From assembly GCF_001514205.1 (NCBI RefSeq), contig NZ_KQ948775.1:124001-188000 (forward strand): DNA of 64,000 nucleotides, read 5' to 3'. Within the stretch, counting starts at the first letter, position 1. Each line of letters begins with the position of its first letter. Below the pieces are notes generated by a model that worked only from the letters and a program-made list of their open reading frames with translations, searched no databases and was not told the DNA's origin. The stretch comes from Streptomyces griseoruber (GTDB lineage: Bacteria; Actinomycetota; Actinomycetes; Streptomycetales; Streptomycetaceae). Both the position numbers and the translations under genes were made by a program. Shown piece after piece: positions 50,883 through 60,181 of this stretch.

Positions 50883-53800
50883 ATGACGCGAGCCGAGCAG
50901 CCAACGGCCCTCCCCCCGGCACCGGACGACGCCCTGGTGGCGGACTCCCGCGAGCGCGCCGTGCGCGCCCTGTTGCGTGAGCCCCAGCTGAAGCGGCTGT
51001 GGAGCGCCCAGTTGGTGGGTGGTGTCGCCGACGCGCTCGCACTCCTGGTGTTCGTCCTCCTCGTCCTCCAGGCGGCCATCGCCGAAGGCTCGTTCGGGGG
51101 CGGCTACCGGGGCGTGGCGTTCGCAGTGGCGACCGTGTTCGCGGTGCGGATTCTGGCCACCCTGCTCTTCGGCGCCGTCCTCCTGGGCCCGCTGACCTCG
51201 CTCACCTCCCCGGAGGGCCCGCTCGACCGCCGCTGGACCATGGTCGGCGCCGACGGGCTGCGCGCCGCGCTGCTGCTCGTCGCGCCGCTGTGGATCGACT
51301 GGACGCCGGACGACGCGCTGGCCTTCCTGCTCGTCACCGCGTTCGTCACCGGTGTCGCCGAGCGCTTCTGGACGGTCGCCCGGGAGAGCGCGGCCCCCGC
51401 CCTGCTGCCCGCCCCACCGCTCGAGGGCGCGACGGTACGACCGCTGCCGGACCACCTGGACGCCCTGCGCCGGCTGTCGCTGCGCACAGGCTTCCTGGCG
51501 ATCCCGCTGGGCGCCGCCACCCTGGTCGTGGCGGCATTGTTCAACAATCTTCTGGGCGTCGGGATCGAGTGGTTCGCCCAGCACCAGGCGGCCCTCGCCT
51601 CCTATGTCGCCGGGGGGCTCTTCGCCGGGTCCCTGTCGGTCGTGGTCTTCCTGGAACTGCCCTCGGTGCGCACCCCCCGCGCGCGGTCCCCGCTGGAGGG
51701 GCTGCGCCGGCCGAAGACGGCGGCGGGCGTCGACAAGGGCCGCACGGGCGTGATCCCGCTGCTGGTCCTCGCCTGCGCGGCCGTCGCCGGCGCCGTCGCC
51801 GCCGCCGCGGCCGTCGCGGTGCTGCACGCCAAGGACCTGGGCGGCGGCCCCGTGCTCTACGGACTGCTGGTGCTCGCCCTGACCGGCGGAGTCGCCCTCG
51901 GCATCCGTACGGCACCCAAGGTGCTGGTGGCGCTGTCGCGGCGCCGGCTGCTCGCGCTGGCGATCGCCGTCACCGGCGTGGCCCTGCTGGCCGCCGGGCT
52001 CGTCCCCGACGTCACCAGCGTGCTGCTGATCACCGGGCTGGCCGGAGTCGCCGCGGGTGTCGCGGCGAACACCGGGCACGCGCTGCTCGACCAGGAGACC
52101 GAGGACAGCCGCCGTACCCGCACGACGGAACATCTGCACGCGGTCGTGCGGGTCTGCGTGGCGCTCGCCGCGGTGGGCGCCCCGCTGCTCGCTGCGCTGA
52201 TCGGACCGCACCGGCTGGAGAACGGCAGGTTCGTGTTCGCGCACGGCGGCGCCGCGTTCACCCTGATGCTGGTCGGCGCCCTGCTGCTGCCCGTGGCCGT
52301 GCTGGTGCTGGCCAAGGTCGACGACCGCTCCGGCGTCCCGCTGCGCCTCGATCTGCGGGACGCGCTGCTCGGCGGCGACGACCCGGCCGAGGCCCCCGCC
52401 GCGAACGGCTTCTTCATCGCCCTGGAGGGCGGCGACGGCGCCGGCAAGTCCACCCAGGCCGAGGCGCTCGCCGACTGGATCAGGGCCAAGGGCCACGAGG
52501 TCGTCCTCACCCGCGAGCCGGGCGCCACGCCCGTCGGCAAGCGGCTGCGCTCGATCCTCCTCGATGTCTCCAGCGCCGGCCTGTCGCACCGCGCGGAGGC
52601 CCTGCTGTACGCGGCGGACCGCGCGGAGCACGTCGACACCGTCGTCCGGCCCGCCCTGGAGCGCGGCGCCGTCGTGATCAGCGACCGGTACATCGACTCG
52701 TCCGTCGCCTACCAGGGCGCCGGCCGCGATCTGTCCCCGACCGAGATCGCCCGTATCTCGCGCTGGGCGACGAACGGCCTGGTGCCGCACCTGACGGTGC
52801 TGCTGGACGTCTCCCCGGAGGCCGCCCGCGAGCGCTTCACGGAGGCACCGGACCGGCTGGAGTCCGAGCCCGCCGAGTTCCACACGCGCGTGCGTTCCGG
52901 CTTCCTCACCCTGGCCGCCGCCGACCCCGGCCGCTATCTGGTGGTCGACGCGGGCCAGGAGCCCGAGGCCGTCACCACCGTCGTACGCCACCGGCTCGAC
53001 CGGATGCTGCCGCTGTCCGAGGCCGAGATCAAGGCCCAGGAGGAGGCGCGGAAGAAGGCCGAGGAGGAGGCCCGCCGCAAGGCCGAGGAAGAGGCCGCCC
53101 GCAAGGCCGAGGAGGAGCGCCTGGAGCGGGAGCGCCAGGAGCAGCTCGCCAAGCTGCGCGCCGAGGAGGAGGAGCGCAAGCGGCGCGAGCTGGAGGAGGC
53201 GCAGCGCCGTGAGGCCGAGCGCCAGGCCGAGGAGGCCCGGCTGCGCGCCGAGGAGGCACGCAGGCGTGCGGAGGAGGAGCGGCAGCGGCTCCTCGCCGAG
53301 GAGAAGGCCCGCGCCGAGGCCGAGGCCCGCCGCAAGGTGGAGGAGGAGCGGCGCAGGGCCGAGGAGGAGCGGCAGCGCAAGCTGGCCGAGGAGGAGGCCC
53401 GGCGGCGCGCCGAGGCCGAGGCGGTCCGCCAGGAGGAGCAGCGCAAGGCCGAGGCGGTCCGCCTGGAGAAGCAGCGCAAGGCGGAGGAGGCCCTGCTGCG
53501 GGCCGAGGAGGCGCGGCGCGCGGCGGAGCAGGCCGCGGCGGCGGCCCAGGTCGGCCCCCGGTCCAAGCCGCCGACCGCCCCGGAGGCGGTGACCGTGCCG
53601 ACGCCGGTGGTCACGCCGAACGCCTCGGGCGGACCGGTGGAGGAGACGACGGTCCTGCCCCGGGTGCCGATGGGCAAGAAGCCGGACATGAACAAGCGGC
53701 CGGTCATGGACAAGAAGCCGGTCATGGACAAGCGGCCGATGGAGGACACCACTCCGCTGCCCCGGATCCGCATGGACAAGGACCCGGAGCCCTCGCGGTC

Positions 53801-54224
53801 GGCCGGGAACACCTCCGACGCCGAGGTGACGGCCGAGCTTCCCCAGCCGTCGGCCCCGCCCGTCGGCGCGGCCGACGAGACGGCCGTGCTGCCTCCCGTA
53901 CGACAGGACGCTCCCGGGGCCGCGGACGAGACGGCCGTACTGCCTCCGGTACGGCAGGACGCTCCCGCGGACCGGATGCCGCGGGGGTTCTTCCGCGACG
54001 AGCGGGAGGGCGCCGGGCCCGACGGCTCCGAGGGCCGGACGCGCGAACTGCCCCAGGTCGACGAGGCGGGCGCGCCCCGGCAGCGGCCCCGGCCGGACTG
54101 GGCCGAGGAGACACCGCTGGACGACCTGCCGTCCCTCGCGGACGAACTGCTGGGACCGCGCCACGACGACGACGGGTTCGACGAGGACCAGGGCGGCGGC
54201 CGGGGGCGGGGCCGGCGACGCTGA
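50883..54224 (+). CDS. tmk: Fused MFS transporter - thymidylate kinase with coiled-coil tail, 1113 aa
   Basis: Residues about 40-490 form a 12-helix MFS-type membrane domain. From about 510 the protein is dTMP kinase: GGDGAGKSTQAEALADW (P-loop), REPGATPVGKRLRS, DRYIDSSVAYQG and LDVSPEAARER. A Glu/Arg/Lys-rich coiled coil (about 715-895, RRKAEEEAARKAEEE-type heptads) and a proline/threonine-rich tail with repeated DETAVLPPVRQDAP follow. So the enzyme for dTTP synthesis is attached to the membrane. Start ATG 50883. Known Streptomyces arrangement (SCO3542), unusual elsewhere. Confidence 0.95.
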   Translation: MTRAEQPTALPPAPDDALVADSRERAVRALLREPQLKRLWSAQLVGGVADALALLVFVLLVLQAAIAEGSFGGGYRGVAFAVATVFAVRILATLLFGAVLLGPLTSLTSPEGPLDRRWTMVGADGLRAALLLVAPLWIDWTPDDALAFLLVTAFVTGVAERFWTVARESAAPALLPAPPLEGATVRPLPDHLDALRRLSLRTGFLAIPLGAATLVVAALFNNLLGVGIEWFAQHQAALASYVAGGLFAGSLSVVVFLELPSVRTPRARSPLEGLRRPKTAAGVDKGRTGVIPLLVLACAAVAGAVAAAAAVAVLHAKDLGGGPVLYGLLVLALTGGVALGIRTAPKVLVALSRRRLLALAIAVTGVALLAAGLVPDVTSVLLITGLAGVAAGVAANTGHALLDQETEDSRRTRTTEHLHAVVRVCVALAAVGAPLLAALIGPHRLENGRFVFAHGGAAFTLMLVGALLLPVAVLVLAKVDDRSGVPLRLDLRDALLGGDDPAEAPAANGFFIALEGGDGAGKSTQAEALADWIRAKGHEVVLTREPGATPVGKRLRSILLDVSSAGLSHRAEALLYAADRAEHVDTVVRPALERGAVVISDRYIDSSVAYQGAGRDLSPTEIARISRWATNGLVPHLTVLLDVSPEAARERFTEAPDRLESEPAEFHTRVRSGFLTLAAADPGRYLVVDAGQEPEAVTTVVRHRLDRMLPLSEAEIKAQEEARKKAEEEARRKAEEEAARKAEEERLERERQEQLAKLRAEEEERKRRELEEAQRREAERQAEEARLRAEEARRRAEEERQRLLAEEKARAEAEARRKVEEERRRAEEERQRKLAEEEARRRAEAEAVRQEEQRKAEAVRLEKQRKAEEALLRAEEARRAAEQAAAAAQVGPRSKPPTAPEAVTVPTPVVTPNASGGPVEETTVLPRVPMGKKPDMNKRPVMDKKPVMDKRPMEDTTPLPRIRMDKDPEPSRSAGNTSDAEVTAELPQPSAPPVGAADETAVLPPVRQDAPGAADETAVLPPVRQDAPADRMPRGFFRDEREGAGPDGSEGRTRELPQVDEAGAPRQRPRPDWAEETPLDDLPSLADELLGPRHDDDGFDEDQGGGRGRGRRR

Positions 54225-54246
54225 GCACGACGAGTGCCGGAGCGTC

Positions 54247-54284
54247 ACGGGGGTCATCCGGCCGTTTCGGCCGGTGGCCCCCGT
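54247..54284 (+). terminator. Terminator after tmk
   Basis: ACGGGGG (54247-54253) and CCCCCGT (54278-54284) enclose an inner stem CCGGCCG/CGGCCGG (54258-54264, 54268-54274). Confidence 0.82.
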
Positions 54285-54347
54285 TGTCAGTGGGGGCCCG
54301 CACAATGGAGACCGGCAGCGGAACGTGACGGAAGGGCGGCGTGACCC

Positions 54348-55553
54348 ATGAGCGTGTGGGACGACCTCGTCGGGCAGGAGAAGGTGAGCGAGCAGCTGAC
54401 CGCTGCCGCCCGGGACGCCGACGCGCTCGTCACCGCGGCCGTCGACCGGACTCCGCCGCCCGAGGCCTCGAAGATGACCCACGCCTGGCTGTTCACGGGC
54501 CCGCCGGGCGCCGGCCGGACGCAGGTGGCGCGGGCGTTCGCCGCCGCGTTGCAGTGCGTGAGCCCCGACCGCGCGCTCGGCGGCGCCCCCGGCTGCGGCT
54601 TCTGCGACGGCTGTCACACGGCGCTGATCGGCACCCACGCCGACGTCACCACCGTCGCCGCCGTCGGCACCCAGATCCTCGCCGAGGACATGCGGGACAC
54701 GGTCCGCAAGTCGTACACCTCGCCGGCCACCGGCCGCTGGCAGGTCATCCTCGTCGAGGACGCCGAGCGGCTGAACGAGAAGTCCGCGAACGCGGTCCTC
54801 AAGGCGGTGGAGGAGCCCGCTCCCCGCACGGTGTGGCTGCTGTGCGCGCCCTCCCTGGAGGACGTGCTGCCCACCATCCGCTCCCGCTGCCGCCACCTGA
54901 ACCTGCGGACGCCGTCCGTCGACGCGGTCGCCGACATGCTCGTACGGCGCGAGGGCATCGAGCCCGGCGTGGCCGCCGCGGCCGCCCGCGCCACCCAGGG
55001 GCACGTGGACCGGGCCCGCCGGCTGGCCACCGACCCGGCCGCCCGCGAGCGCCGCGCGGCGGTGCTGAAGCTGCCGCTGCGGATCGAGGACGTCGGGGGC
55101 TGTCTGAAGGCCGCCCAGGAGCTGGTGGACGCGGCGGCGGAGGACGCCAAGGTGCTCGCCGAGGAGAGGGACGGCAAGGAGACCGAGGAGCTGAAGGCGG
55201 CGCTGGGCGCGGCCCAGGGCGGCCGGATGCCGCGCGGTACGGCGGGTGTGATGAAGGACCTGGAGGACAAGCAGAAGCGCCGGCGCACGCGTACCCAGCG
55301 CGACAGTCTCGACCTCGCGCTGACCGACCTCACCGCCTTCTACCGGGACGTCCTCGCGCTCCAGCTCGGCTCCCGTATCGCGATCGCCAACGCCGACGCC
55401 GAGGACACCCTGGAGCGGCTCGCCCGAGGGACCACCCCCGAGTCCACCCTGCGCCGTATCGAGGCCATCGGCGCGTGCAGAGAGGCCCTCGACCGCAATG
55501 TGGCGCCGCTGCTGGCCGTGGAGGCGATGACAATGGCGCTGAGAGCGGGCTGA
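54348..55553 (+). CDS. holB: DNA polymerase III delta'-like clamp-loader subunit, 401 aa
   Basis: Part of the clamp loader. The AAA+ fold is recognised, with an altered P-loop GPPGAGRTQ (Arg replacing Lys), as expected for a subunit that does not hydrolyse ATP. The zinc-binding cysteines (CVSPDR..GCGFCDGC) and the SRC-type motif (IRSRCRHLN) are present. Start ATG 54348. Between tmk and the secreted hydrolase gene. Confidence 0.9.
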   Translation: MSVWDDLVGQEKVSEQLTAAARDADALVTAAVDRTPPPEASKMTHAWLFTGPPGAGRTQVARAFAAALQCVSPDRALGGAPGCGFCDGCHTALIGTHADVTTVAAVGTQILAEDMRDTVRKSYTSPATGRWQVILVEDAERLNEKSANAVLKAVEEPAPRTVWLLCAPSLEDVLPTIRSRCRHLNLRTPSVDAVADMLVRREGIEPGVAAAAARATQGHVDRARRLATDPAARERRAAVLKLPLRIEDVGGCLKAAQELVDAAAEDAKVLAEERDGKETEELKAALGAAQGGRMPRGTAGVMKDLEDKQKRRRTRTQRDSLDLALTDLTAFYRDVLALQLGSRIAIANADAEDTLERLARGTTPESTLRRIEAIGACREALDRNVAPLLAVEAMTMALRAG

Positions 55554-55688
55554 CCGCGGCGGGGTGAGCCGGGGTGCGGCGAGCGCGGGACACGGGTGAA
55601 CGCCGGCCCGGGGTTGACGGTGTCGCTCGTCCGTGGCTGATCGCGCACGTACAGCACTCGCCTCGTAGCGCAGAGTTAGGCTCGCTGG

Positions 55689-57290
55689 ATGCACATCAGG
55701 AGCTGTCCCCGCAGGCCCCGTAAGCCCCGCAGGACCCGCACCGGCACCGCCCTGCGTGTCCTGTCCCTCCCCCTCGCCGCACTGCTCGCCGTCTCCGCCT
55801 GTTCCGCCGGCGGCTCGACGACCACCGGCGGCTCCGCGGCGCGGGCGGAACTGGCGGCGCTGCCGAAGGCGACCCCGTCGGCGCTGGCGCCGTACTACGG
55901 GCAGAGGCTGTCCTGGCGGCCCTGCGGAACCCCCGGCTTCCAGTGCGCCACGATGAGGGCGCCGCTGGACTACGCCCACCCGGGCGCGGGGGACCTCCGG
56001 CTCGCCGTGTCCCGCAAGAAGGCGACGGACCCCGCCAAGCGGCTCGGATCACTCCTGGTGAACCCGGGCGGACCGGGCGGCTCGGCGGTCGGCTACCTCC
56101 AGTCGTACGCCGGTGTCGGCTACCCGGCCCCGGTCCGCGCCCGGTACGACCTGGTCGCCGTCGACCCCCGGGGCGTGGCCCGCAGCGAACCCGTGGAATG
56201 CCTCGACGGGCACCGGATGGACACGTACACGCAGACCGACACGACCCCCGACGACCGGCGGGAGACGGACGGGCTCGTCGACGCGTACCGGGGGTTCGCC
56301 GAGGCCTGCGGCGCGCACGCGGCCCGGCTGCTCCGCCATGTCTCCACCGTCGAGGCGGCCCGTGACATGGACATCCTGCGGGCAGTGCTGGGGGACCGGC
56401 GGCTGACGTATGTGGGGGCGTCGTACGGGACGTTCCTCGGGGCGACGTACGCGGGCCTGTTCCCGGACCGGGTGGGGCGGCTGGTCCTGGACGGCGCGCT
56501 GGACCCGTCGCTGTCCGCCCGCGAGCTGAACCTGGAGCAGACGGCGGGCTTCGAGACGGCGTTCCGGTCCTTCGCCAAGGACTGCGCACGGCGGCGGGAC
56601 TGCCCCCTCGGCTCCAAGGAGAGCGGGATCGGGCCGCGCCTCAAGGCGTTCTTCGGCGCGCTGGACCGGCGCCCCCTTCCCACCGGCGACCCCGACGGCC
56701 GCAGGCTCGGCGAGGCGCTCGCCACGACCGGGGTGATCGCGGCGATGTACGACGAGAGCAGCTGGGAGCAGCTGCGCGCCGCGCTGACCGCGGCGATCGA
56801 GGACCGGGACGGCGCCGGTCTGCTCGCCCTGTCCGACAGCTACTACCAGCGCGACCCCGACGGCCGGTACACGAACCTGATGTCCGCCAACGCGGCCGTG
56901 AACTGCCTCGACCTCCCGGTCGCCTTCGCCACGCCCGAGCAGGTGGAACAGGCCCTGCCGTCCTTCGAGAAGGCCTCCCCGGTCTTCGGCGAGGGCCTCG
57001 CCTGGGCCTCCCTGAACTGCGCCTACTGGCCGGTGAAACCCACGGGCCGGCCGCACCGCATCACCGCGAAGGGCGCCGCCCCGATCGTCGTCGTCGGCAC
57101 CACCCGCGACCCCGCCACCCCCTACCGCTGGGCCGAGTCCCTGGCCCGCCAGCTCTCCTCCGCCCGCCTCCTCACCTACGTCGGCGACGGCCACACCGCC
57201 TACGGCCGCGGCAGCACCTGCATCGACTCCACGATCGACGCCTACCTCCTCCACGGAACGCCCCCATCCCGGGGAAAGCGCTGCTCATAG
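55689..57290 (+). CDS. Secreted tripeptidyl-peptidase-like alpha/beta hydrolase lipoprotein, 533 aa
   Basis: Arginine-rich N-terminus, hydrophobic stretch and lipobox AVSAC (cysteine at about residue 38) make it a lipoprotein. The alpha/beta-hydrolase core has the nucleophile elbow GASYGTFLG (about 240) and the early motif VNPGGPGGSA. The C-terminal TAP-like domain has IVVVGTTRDPATPY, AESLARQL and the catalytic His in GDGHTAYG. Such enzymes remove tripeptides from protein N-termini. Start ATG 55689. Confidence 0.92.
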   Translation: MHIRSCPRRPRKPRRTRTGTALRVLSLPLAALLAVSACSAGGSTTTGGSAARAELAALPKATPSALAPYYGQRLSWRPCGTPGFQCATMRAPLDYAHPGAGDLRLAVSRKKATDPAKRLGSLLVNPGGPGGSAVGYLQSYAGVGYPAPVRARYDLVAVDPRGVARSEPVECLDGHRMDTYTQTDTTPDDRRETDGLVDAYRGFAEACGAHAARLLRHVSTVEAARDMDILRAVLGDRRLTYVGASYGTFLGATYAGLFPDRVGRLVLDGALDPSLSARELNLEQTAGFETAFRSFAKDCARRRDCPLGSKESGIGPRLKAFFGALDRRPLPTGDPDGRRLGEALATTGVIAAMYDESSWEQLRAALTAAIEDRDGAGLLALSDSYYQRDPDGRYTNLMSANAAVNCLDLPVAFATPEQVEQALPSFEKASPVFGEGLAWASLNCAYWPVKPTGRPHRITAKGAAPIVVVGTTRDPATPYRWAESLARQLSSARLLTYVGDGHTAYGRGSTCIDSTIDAYLLHGTPPSRGKRCS

Positions 57291-57397
57291 CCCCTTCCCC
57301 GCCCCCGGAACGGCCCCCTCCGGGGGTGGTACGGAGCACCCCCGGAAACTGTGTAGACTTACCGACGTTGCCGATCGCACCATAGTGCAGACGGCGC

Positions 57398-57474
57398 GCC
57401 GCCTTAGCTCAGATGGCCAGAGCAACGCACTCGTAATGCGTAGGTCTCGGGTTCGAATCCCGAAGGCGGCTCCA
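57398..57474 (+). tRNA. tRNA-Thr (anticodon CGT)
   Basis: 77 bases including CCA. Acceptor stem GCCGCCT / AGGCGGC, anticodon arm ACGCA-CTCGTAA-TGCGT with anticodon CGT, T-arm CGGGTTCGAATCCCG. CCA is encoded. It reads ACG. A promoter-like TAGACT is upstream at 57354-57359 and a strong terminator follows. A 16-base piece (TCGTAATGCGTAGGTC, 57431-57446) recurs at 57565-57580. Confidence 0.97.
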
Positions 57475-57480
57475 TAGCAA

Positions 57481-57508
57481 ACCCCAGGTCACGCCTTTGA
57501 CCTGGGGT
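57481..57508 (+). terminator. Terminator of tRNA-Thr
   Basis: ACCCCAGGTC (57481-57490) pairs with GACCTGGGGT (57499-57508), loop ACGCCTTT, followed by TATTTG. Confidence 0.9.
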
Positions 57509-57564
57509 TATTTGCATTCGTTGACCTTGGAATTCGGGCGAATCGGATACCTGTACTCTGTGGA

Positions 57565-57580
57565 TCGTAATGCGTAGGTC
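57565..57580 (+). repeat. Repeat of tRNA-Thr anticodon region, possible attachment-site remnant
   Basis: TCGTAATGCGTAGGTC here is identical to bases 57431-57446 in the tRNA-Thr anticodon arm. Sixteen exact bases by chance 134 bp away is unlikely. Integrases that use tRNA genes leave such duplicate pieces. No integrase is visible within the window. Confidence 0.55.
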
Positions 57581-57693
57581 GGTTGTTTGTGTTCGGCGAC
57601 GAGATCCGTAATCTGAGCCTCTGACCTGGCCTTTCTCCTCGAAGCGCATCGCGAGGGGCCTCCTCCGTGAGCCAAGGGGAACGCAGGGGGAAC

Positions 57694-59199
57694 ATGGCGT
57701 CGGGTGGTGCCCTAGTCGGGAGCGTCCGATGGGTCGTTGACGTCCTCGTCCTAGCCCTGTCCCGAGCGGTAGCAACGACCACCGGCGCTGGAACGTGGCG
57801 TGGGTGGCCGCTGTTGTTGGGCTGCCCTCTTTCTCTTTCGGGCGGCGTCCCGCGCGGTGCGAGGGCACGCCCCTACGATGGCGTTCGGTACCGCGGCAGG
57901 CAGGGGTGGCAGTTGGCGCAGGAGTATCTCTCCACGCAGACGGACAGAAGGATGTCGCTCTCGCGTCAGTGGTCCGATCTCGTTGCGGAGATCCGCACGC
58001 TTGATGGGTTCGAGCACTTCAGACGGCCTCTGACGGCGGCGGAGTTGCGTGAGGCGGCGAGAGACGGGCCTGTGGTAGCGGTCAACGTCGCGCGGTCCCG
58101 GTGCGATGCGATCGTTGTACGACCAGACGCCATCGCCTCGGTGCCACTCGAGGGGCTGACGGCCGTGGACATTCACACGGTCGCATTGCGCTACGTCGAG
58201 GCAATCGAGCACCATCAAATCCGCCTCGCCACACTTGGCGAGGCGGGGGTCGAGGCTGCAGCAACGCCGAACGTCATGACCTTTCGCGCCTACCAGCGGG
58301 CGGCAAAGGACGTGCTGCGCGCCGAGGCAGTGATGCAGGACGTCCTCAGCACGACGTTGGCCTGGTTGTGGGACACCATCGTGGAACCGGTGTTCATGGC
58401 CTGTGGGCTATCCGGCCCACCGCCTTCCGGCACCGCCTGGCCACGGCTTTGGTGGTGCCCCACCGGCATATTGACGCTGCTCCCCCTCCATGCCGCAGGG
58501 CGACACACGCAACCGGGGCACAGCGCGATGGACCGGGCTGTGATGTCGTACGCGCCCACCCTGCGTTCGCTCCTGGAGGTCCGCTCGTCGGCCACCGAGT
58601 CTCCCGGAGGCCGCATGCTGCTCGTGGCCATGCCCCACACACCGGGGCAGACTGACCTGCCGCAGGTCAGACGCGAACAGCGGTTGCTTGCCGCGCTGTT
58701 CGGCACGGACGGGCTGACCACATTGGAGGGGCCCGCCGCATCGCGCGAGGACGTCTTGGGGGCGCTGCGCGGCCACGATCGGGTGCACTTCAGCTGTCAT
58801 GCGACGTCGCATCCCACCCGCCCCGCCGCCGGCGGAGTGCTGTTGGCCGACGGGTTGCTGTCGGTGGCGGAGCTTGCCGCAGACCATCACCCGCGGGCAT
58901 TCGCTTTCCTGTCCGCTTGCAAGACGGGTCTGGGCGGCATCGTGCTGCCCGATGAGGCGATGGCTCTGTCCGCCGCGCTCCACTTCACAGGGTTTCGGCA
59001 TGTGATCGCGACCCTGTGGTCTGTCGAGGACGATGCGGCGGCCGAGGTGACCGAGGGTGTCTACAGATCTCTGTTCACCGGGGGCACGTTTACCGTCGAG
59101 GACGCGGCTCTCGCACTGCATCGCGCCGTGCTCGAACTGCGGGCCCGTTCACCGGAGCGGCCGAGCAGCTGGATGGCCTACACGCACACCGGCCCCTGA
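57694..59199 (+). CDS. CHAT-domain cysteine peptidase, 501 aa
   Basis: CHAT (caspase-HetF-associated with TPR) peptidase. The catalytic histidine is H369 in HFSCHATSH and the cysteine is C409 in LSACKTGLG; GFRHVIATLWSVEDDAAAEV and WMAYTHTG complete the fold. The stretch from about residue 85 (DRRMSLSRQWSDLVAEIRTLDGF) is the part which in fused TPR-CHAT proteins directly follows the TPR region. Residues 1-80 lack homology and look poorly coding, so the true start may be later (for example ATG 57952). The TPR part appears separately at 60181-62454. Confidence 0.85.
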   Translation: MASGGALVGSVRWVVDVLVLALSRAVATTTGAGTWRGWPLLLGCPLSLSGGVPRGARARPYDGVRYRGRQGWQLAQEYLSTQTDRRMSLSRQWSDLVAEIRTLDGFEHFRRPLTAAELREAARDGPVVAVNVARSRCDAIVVRPDAIASVPLEGLTAVDIHTVALRYVEAIEHHQIRLATLGEAGVEAAATPNVMTFRAYQRAAKDVLRAEAVMQDVLSTTLAWLWDTIVEPVFMACGLSGPPPSGTAWPRLWWCPTGILTLLPLHAAGRHTQPGHSAMDRAVMSYAPTLRSLLEVRSSATESPGGRMLLVAMPHTPGQTDLPQVRREQRLLAALFGTDGLTTLEGPAASREDVLGALRGHDRVHFSCHATSHPTRPAAGGVLLADGLLSVAELAADHHPRAFAFLSACKTGLGGIVLPDEAMALSAALHFTGFRHVIATLWSVEDDAAAEVTEGVYRSLFTGGTFTVEDAALALHRAVLELRARSPERPSSWMAYTHTGP

Positions 59200-59234
59200 G
59201 GCAGCCGACAGCTCCCGCTCGGAAGGAATTCACG

Positions 59235-59555
59235 ATGTCGACCGCACACGATCCGGTGCCTTACGAGGAGGGGAGCTCGCAGGGCTACTCCGAGCGGGCC
59301 GCCGATCGTTTCGAGCTGGTGCGGCACGCACGGCGCTATCTGGTGGCGTCCGGTCCGTGCCCGCGCTGCAACGCCCACCTGGAAATCCCAATCGTCACGG
59401 AGGCCGTCCGGGCGCTCGGAAACGGCGGCCCGGCGTCCGGCGGGACCGAGGTTCCGATGTACTGCGAGTGTGAGGGGGAGCACCCAGGGCGTCCCGACGG
59501 CGAGGAGGGCTGCGGTGCGTACTGGCTGCTGGTGGTTCCCGGGGATCTGACGTGA
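59235..59555 (+). CDS. Small cysteine-rich protein, 106 aa
   Basis: Start ATG 59235 with GGAAGGAATTCACG. Two knuckle-like pairs (CPRCN near residue 45, CECE near 77) and a final cysteine in EEGCGAYW suggest a metal-binding site. Soluble, acidic, no known family. Its stop overlaps the next gene as GTGA, so it is part of the CHAT operon. Confidence 0.7.
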   Translation: MSTAHDPVPYEEGSSQGYSERAADRFELVRHARRYLVASGPCPRCNAHLEIPIVTEAVRALGNGGPASGGTEVPMYCECEGEHPGRPDGEEGCGAYWLLVVPGDLT

Positions 59556-60181
59556 CGGGCCGCCGTCCGCTGCCGGCGGCCCGCGCGGCGGGACCTGCGG
59601 ATCTCCGGCGGGCCCGGGCGCACCGGAGGATGATGCGCGAGGAGGTACCGAGGGTCCGTGCGGCGGCTCTCGCATGGCGCAACGGGCTGGCGGCGCTCCT
59701 CGCGGCGTTGCTGGGTTTCGGCCTGATCAAGGGCAGGTCCGATATTGGCCAGCTGGAACGGGGCTGGGCCGAGGCCGTGGGATGGCTGCTGCTGCTCTCC
59801 CTGCTGGTCGGGGCGGTTGGCGCGCTGGCTCTCCTGCATGCCGCGCACGGGCGCCCCCGTGTGATCTCGCTAAACGAGGTGCTGCCTGGCCCGCTCGCCG
59901 ACCATGACGAGGCCAGACGCGCGGCGGGACAACTGCGCCTGGGTATCGTGATGACGCTGGCCTGCACCGCCCTCCTCGTCGGCGCCGTCGCCGCCACCTG
60001 GTACGGGCCGGAAAAGGGCGCCCCACAGCTTCGTATCTCGATCCCGGGCGTCGTTGTGTGCGGCACCATAGAGGAGGTCGAAGCCGACGTCGCCAGAGTT
60101 AAGACGGACGACGGGGTGGTATCGATACGCCTGTCCACCGTGCAATCGATGACTGCGGTCACCAGCTGCCCGAAGGTGTAA
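59552..60181 (+). CDS. Membrane protein of the CHAT operon, 209 aa
   Basis: Three hydrophobic segments (about residues 42-59, 74-95 and 129-147) separated by charged loops, and a small C-terminal domain (IPGVVVCGTIEEVEADVARVKTDDGVVSIRLS). No family recognised. Start GTG 59552 overlaps the previous stop, and its own stop overlaps the next start as TAATG. Confidence 0.72.
   Translation: MTGRRPLPAARAAGPADLRRARAHRRMMREEVPRVRAAALAWRNGLAALLAALLGFGLIKGRSDIGQLERGWAEAVGWLLLLSLLVGAVGALALLHAAHGRPRVISLNEVLPGPLADHDEARRAAGQLRLGIVMTLACTALLVGAVAATWYGPEKGAPQLRISIPGVVVCGTIEEVEADVARVKTDDGVVSIRLSTVQSMTAVTSCPKV

Noticed and set aside
50808..55979. Very long minus-strand open frame (1723 codons)
   Set aside because: High-GC shadow opposite tmk, holB and the hydrolase; composition is low-complexity and all known motifs are on the plus strand.
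57404..57868. Minus-strand frame ending PPSGFEPETYALRVRCSGHLS
   Set aside because: The ending is the antisense translation of tRNA-Thr; the rest lies in non-coding DNA and opposite the CHAT gene start.
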